Positions 63,147 through 64,000 of a stretch of 64,000 nucleotides of DNA are shown here, piece after piece. The translations under genes and the position numbers were made by a program. The number at the start of each line of letters is the position of its first letter. The first letter of the stretch is position 1. The notes under the pieces are model-generated. The model saw only the letters and a program-made list of their open reading frames with translations. It was not told where the DNA came from and ran no database searches. This DNA comes from Candidatus Phosphitivorax anaerolimi (GTDB lineage: Bacteria; Desulfobacterota; Desulfomonilia; UBA1062), in the NCBI GenBank assembly GCA_001896555.1, contig MPOS01000034.1, positions 62,001 through 126,000 on the forward strand, given 5' to 3'.

Positions 63147-63626
63147 ATGACATTCTCGAGCCTTGCGGAAATAATCCGGAAAAACGAATACTTTCTGACC
63201 AGGGATGTGGTAAGGGAAATCAGGCAGACGCCGGGAATCCGTCACTACCGCAATACCGCTGATAACTCCCTGTACGACCGTGTCAACCGGGTCCTGTACC
63301 ACATCTATAAGCGCCTGCCCCACTGGTTGCGCCATGGCGTATCAAAGCACACGCTCTTCTCCCTCTACTCGGAAGTCGGCAGGCAACGTCATCGAGAGGG
63401 AATTCCCCTGGAAGAGCTGATCCAGGTGCTCTTCCTTATCAGGAGAAGGGTCTTTCGATGCATATCCGAGCAGTGCGCCCTCGGCAGAGGCGATCATTCC
63501 GTTCCGGCAAGAGAGTTCCTCGCCGACGTCAACCTCTTGTTCAATCATATAGCCCGGGCCATCATTTCAGGCTATCTGGAGTGCACATCCACCCGGAAGA
63601 AGTCTGTAAAGAAACAGCGCGCATAG
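63147..63626 (+). CDS. RsbRD N-terminal-like sensor protein
   Basis: A 159-residue helical protein. The order of segments, SLAEIIRKNEYFLTRDVVRE, DRVNRVLYHIYKRLPHWL, LYSEVGRQRHREGIPLEELI and VLFLIRRRVFRCISEQ, resembles the N-terminal domain of RsbR/RsbRD stress sensors and of some kinases, here without any STAS or kinase part. Such domains have a globin-like fold and dimerise. GGGGTG precedes the ATG. It is divergent from kaiC and driven by the sigma-54 promoter at 63035-63050. Partner unknown. Confidence 0.75.
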   Translation: MTFSSLAEIIRKNEYFLTRDVVREIRQTPGIRHYRNTADNSLYDRVNRVLYHIYKRLPHWLRHGVSKHTLFSLYSEVGRQRHREGIPLEELIQVLFLIRRRVFRCISEQCALGRGDHSVPAREFLADVNLLFNHIARAIISGYLECTSTRKKSVKKQRA

Positions 63627-63665
63627 ATCCGCGGCAGCACCCCCGCGGAAGGGAATCAGCCTCTG

Positions 63666-63695
63666 AAAAAGACGGGCCGTCCCCCTGCAAGGGGG
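63666..63695 (-). terminator. Terminator of the small basic protein gene
   Basis: On the minus strand a CCCCC-TTGCA-GGGGG stem (63695-63681) is followed by a short GACG/CGTC stem and TTTTT (63670-63666), 10-40 bases after the stop. A further 7-base stem, TCCGCGG/CCGCGGA, lies at 63627-63648. Confidence 0.5.
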
Positions 63696-63703
63696 CAGGA
63701 ATC

Positions 63704-63901
63704 TCATTCCTCGTCCTCGATCCTGGGCTGGGGCCCGGGAATGATGCCAGCAATATCGGGATCCTCCCCTCCGGCGACGGGCTCCCTGCCGGCCTTGTTC
63801 TCCTTGCGTTCGATTCTCCTGGCTTCCTTGGCCAGTCTTTTTCTGCGCTTGGCCTCTTCGCGCTCCTTTTTCTTGAATGTAACAGCCGACTTGGTTGCCA
63901 T
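63704..63901 (-). CDS. Small basic coiled-coil protein
   Basis: A 65-residue protein. Residues 8-45 are very rich in Lys, Arg and Glu (FKKKEREEAKRRKRLAKEA) and should form a single helix, and the tail is Pro-rich and acidic (PGPQPRIEDEE). I recall similar short proteins in Desulfobacterota genomes but know no function. ATG at 63901 has GGGAGGTG seven bases upstream. Longer in-frame starts lack a ribosome site. It converges on the RsbRD-like gene. Confidence 0.65.
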   Translation of the reverse strand: MATKSAVTFKKKEREEAKRRKRLAKEARRIERKENKAGREPVAGGEDPDIAGIIPGPQPRIEDEE

Positions 63902-64000
63902 ACGCACCTCCCGGTACATGGTTGTGAAGAATATGCGGAGCACCCCGCATGGAAATCGAAAAAAGGGGCGTTTTGTTCTCAATATCCCTTTGCCGCATCC

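Overview
The window is gene-dense, GC-rich bacterial DNA without rRNA, tRNA, CRISPR, insertion sequences or phage genes. The gene set suggests an anaerobic or facultatively anaerobic member of the Desulfobacterota (old Deltaproteobacteria): one long arg-dap-lys operon, NuoE/NuoF/GltD-type flavin and iron-sulfur modules, a ferredoxin-thioredoxin-reductase-like protein, a large DUF6178-like protein, many PAS sensor kinases and sigma-54 regulators. This placement is inferred from gene content; no marker gene is present.

Left third (1-28 kb). A divergent gene start lies at the left edge. It is followed by an XRE regulator with an acyl-CoA dehydrogenase, a MarR regulator with a candidate operator, a glycine betaine/proline ABC transporter (proV-proW-proX type) and a complete branched-chain amino acid transporter (livKHMGF). 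Two hybrid histidine kinases face each other, then come RNase R (minus strand), a membrane-anchored protein, a small kinase-fold protein, a DUF1015 protein, a TetR-controlled tripartite RND efflux operon and a DUF6178-like gene.

Middle (28-40 kb). A minus-strand five-gene redox operon (34829 down to 28115) encodes a small twin-repeat Cys protein, NuoE with zinc ribbons, a NuoF::GltD fusion of 1077 residues, a 2Fe-2S/4Fe-4S electron-transfer protein and a glutamate-synthase-like FMN protein that lacks the amidotransferase domain and the usual 3Fe-4S ligands. It starts from a near-consensus sigma-54 promoter (34884-34869), ends at an intrinsic terminator, and lies just downstream of an NtrC-type regulator and its kinase. 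A perfect GTGGGGA/TCCCCAC palindrome about 160 bp upstream of the promoter is a good enhancer candidate. Next come a PilZ protein and an FTR-like/glutaredoxin pair.

Right part (40-64 kb). A single minus-strand run argB-argD-argF-argG-argH-lipoprotein-lysA-dapA-dapB-FAH-folK-kinase covers about 11.7 kb with overlapping or near-touching genes. Then follow a seven-repeat RCC1 propeller lipoprotein, a kinase with an NtrC-type regulator carrying GAFSGA instead of GAFTGA, two tandem paralogous membrane-anchored coiled-coil proteins, and a kaiC-kaiB-kaiB-hybrid-kinase operon. Divergent from kaiC is an RsbRD-N-like protein with a very good sigma-54 promoter (63035-63050).

The most distinctive parts are the sigma-54-driven redox operon, the Kai operon beside a sigma-54-driven stress-type protein, and the paired coiled-coil proteins.
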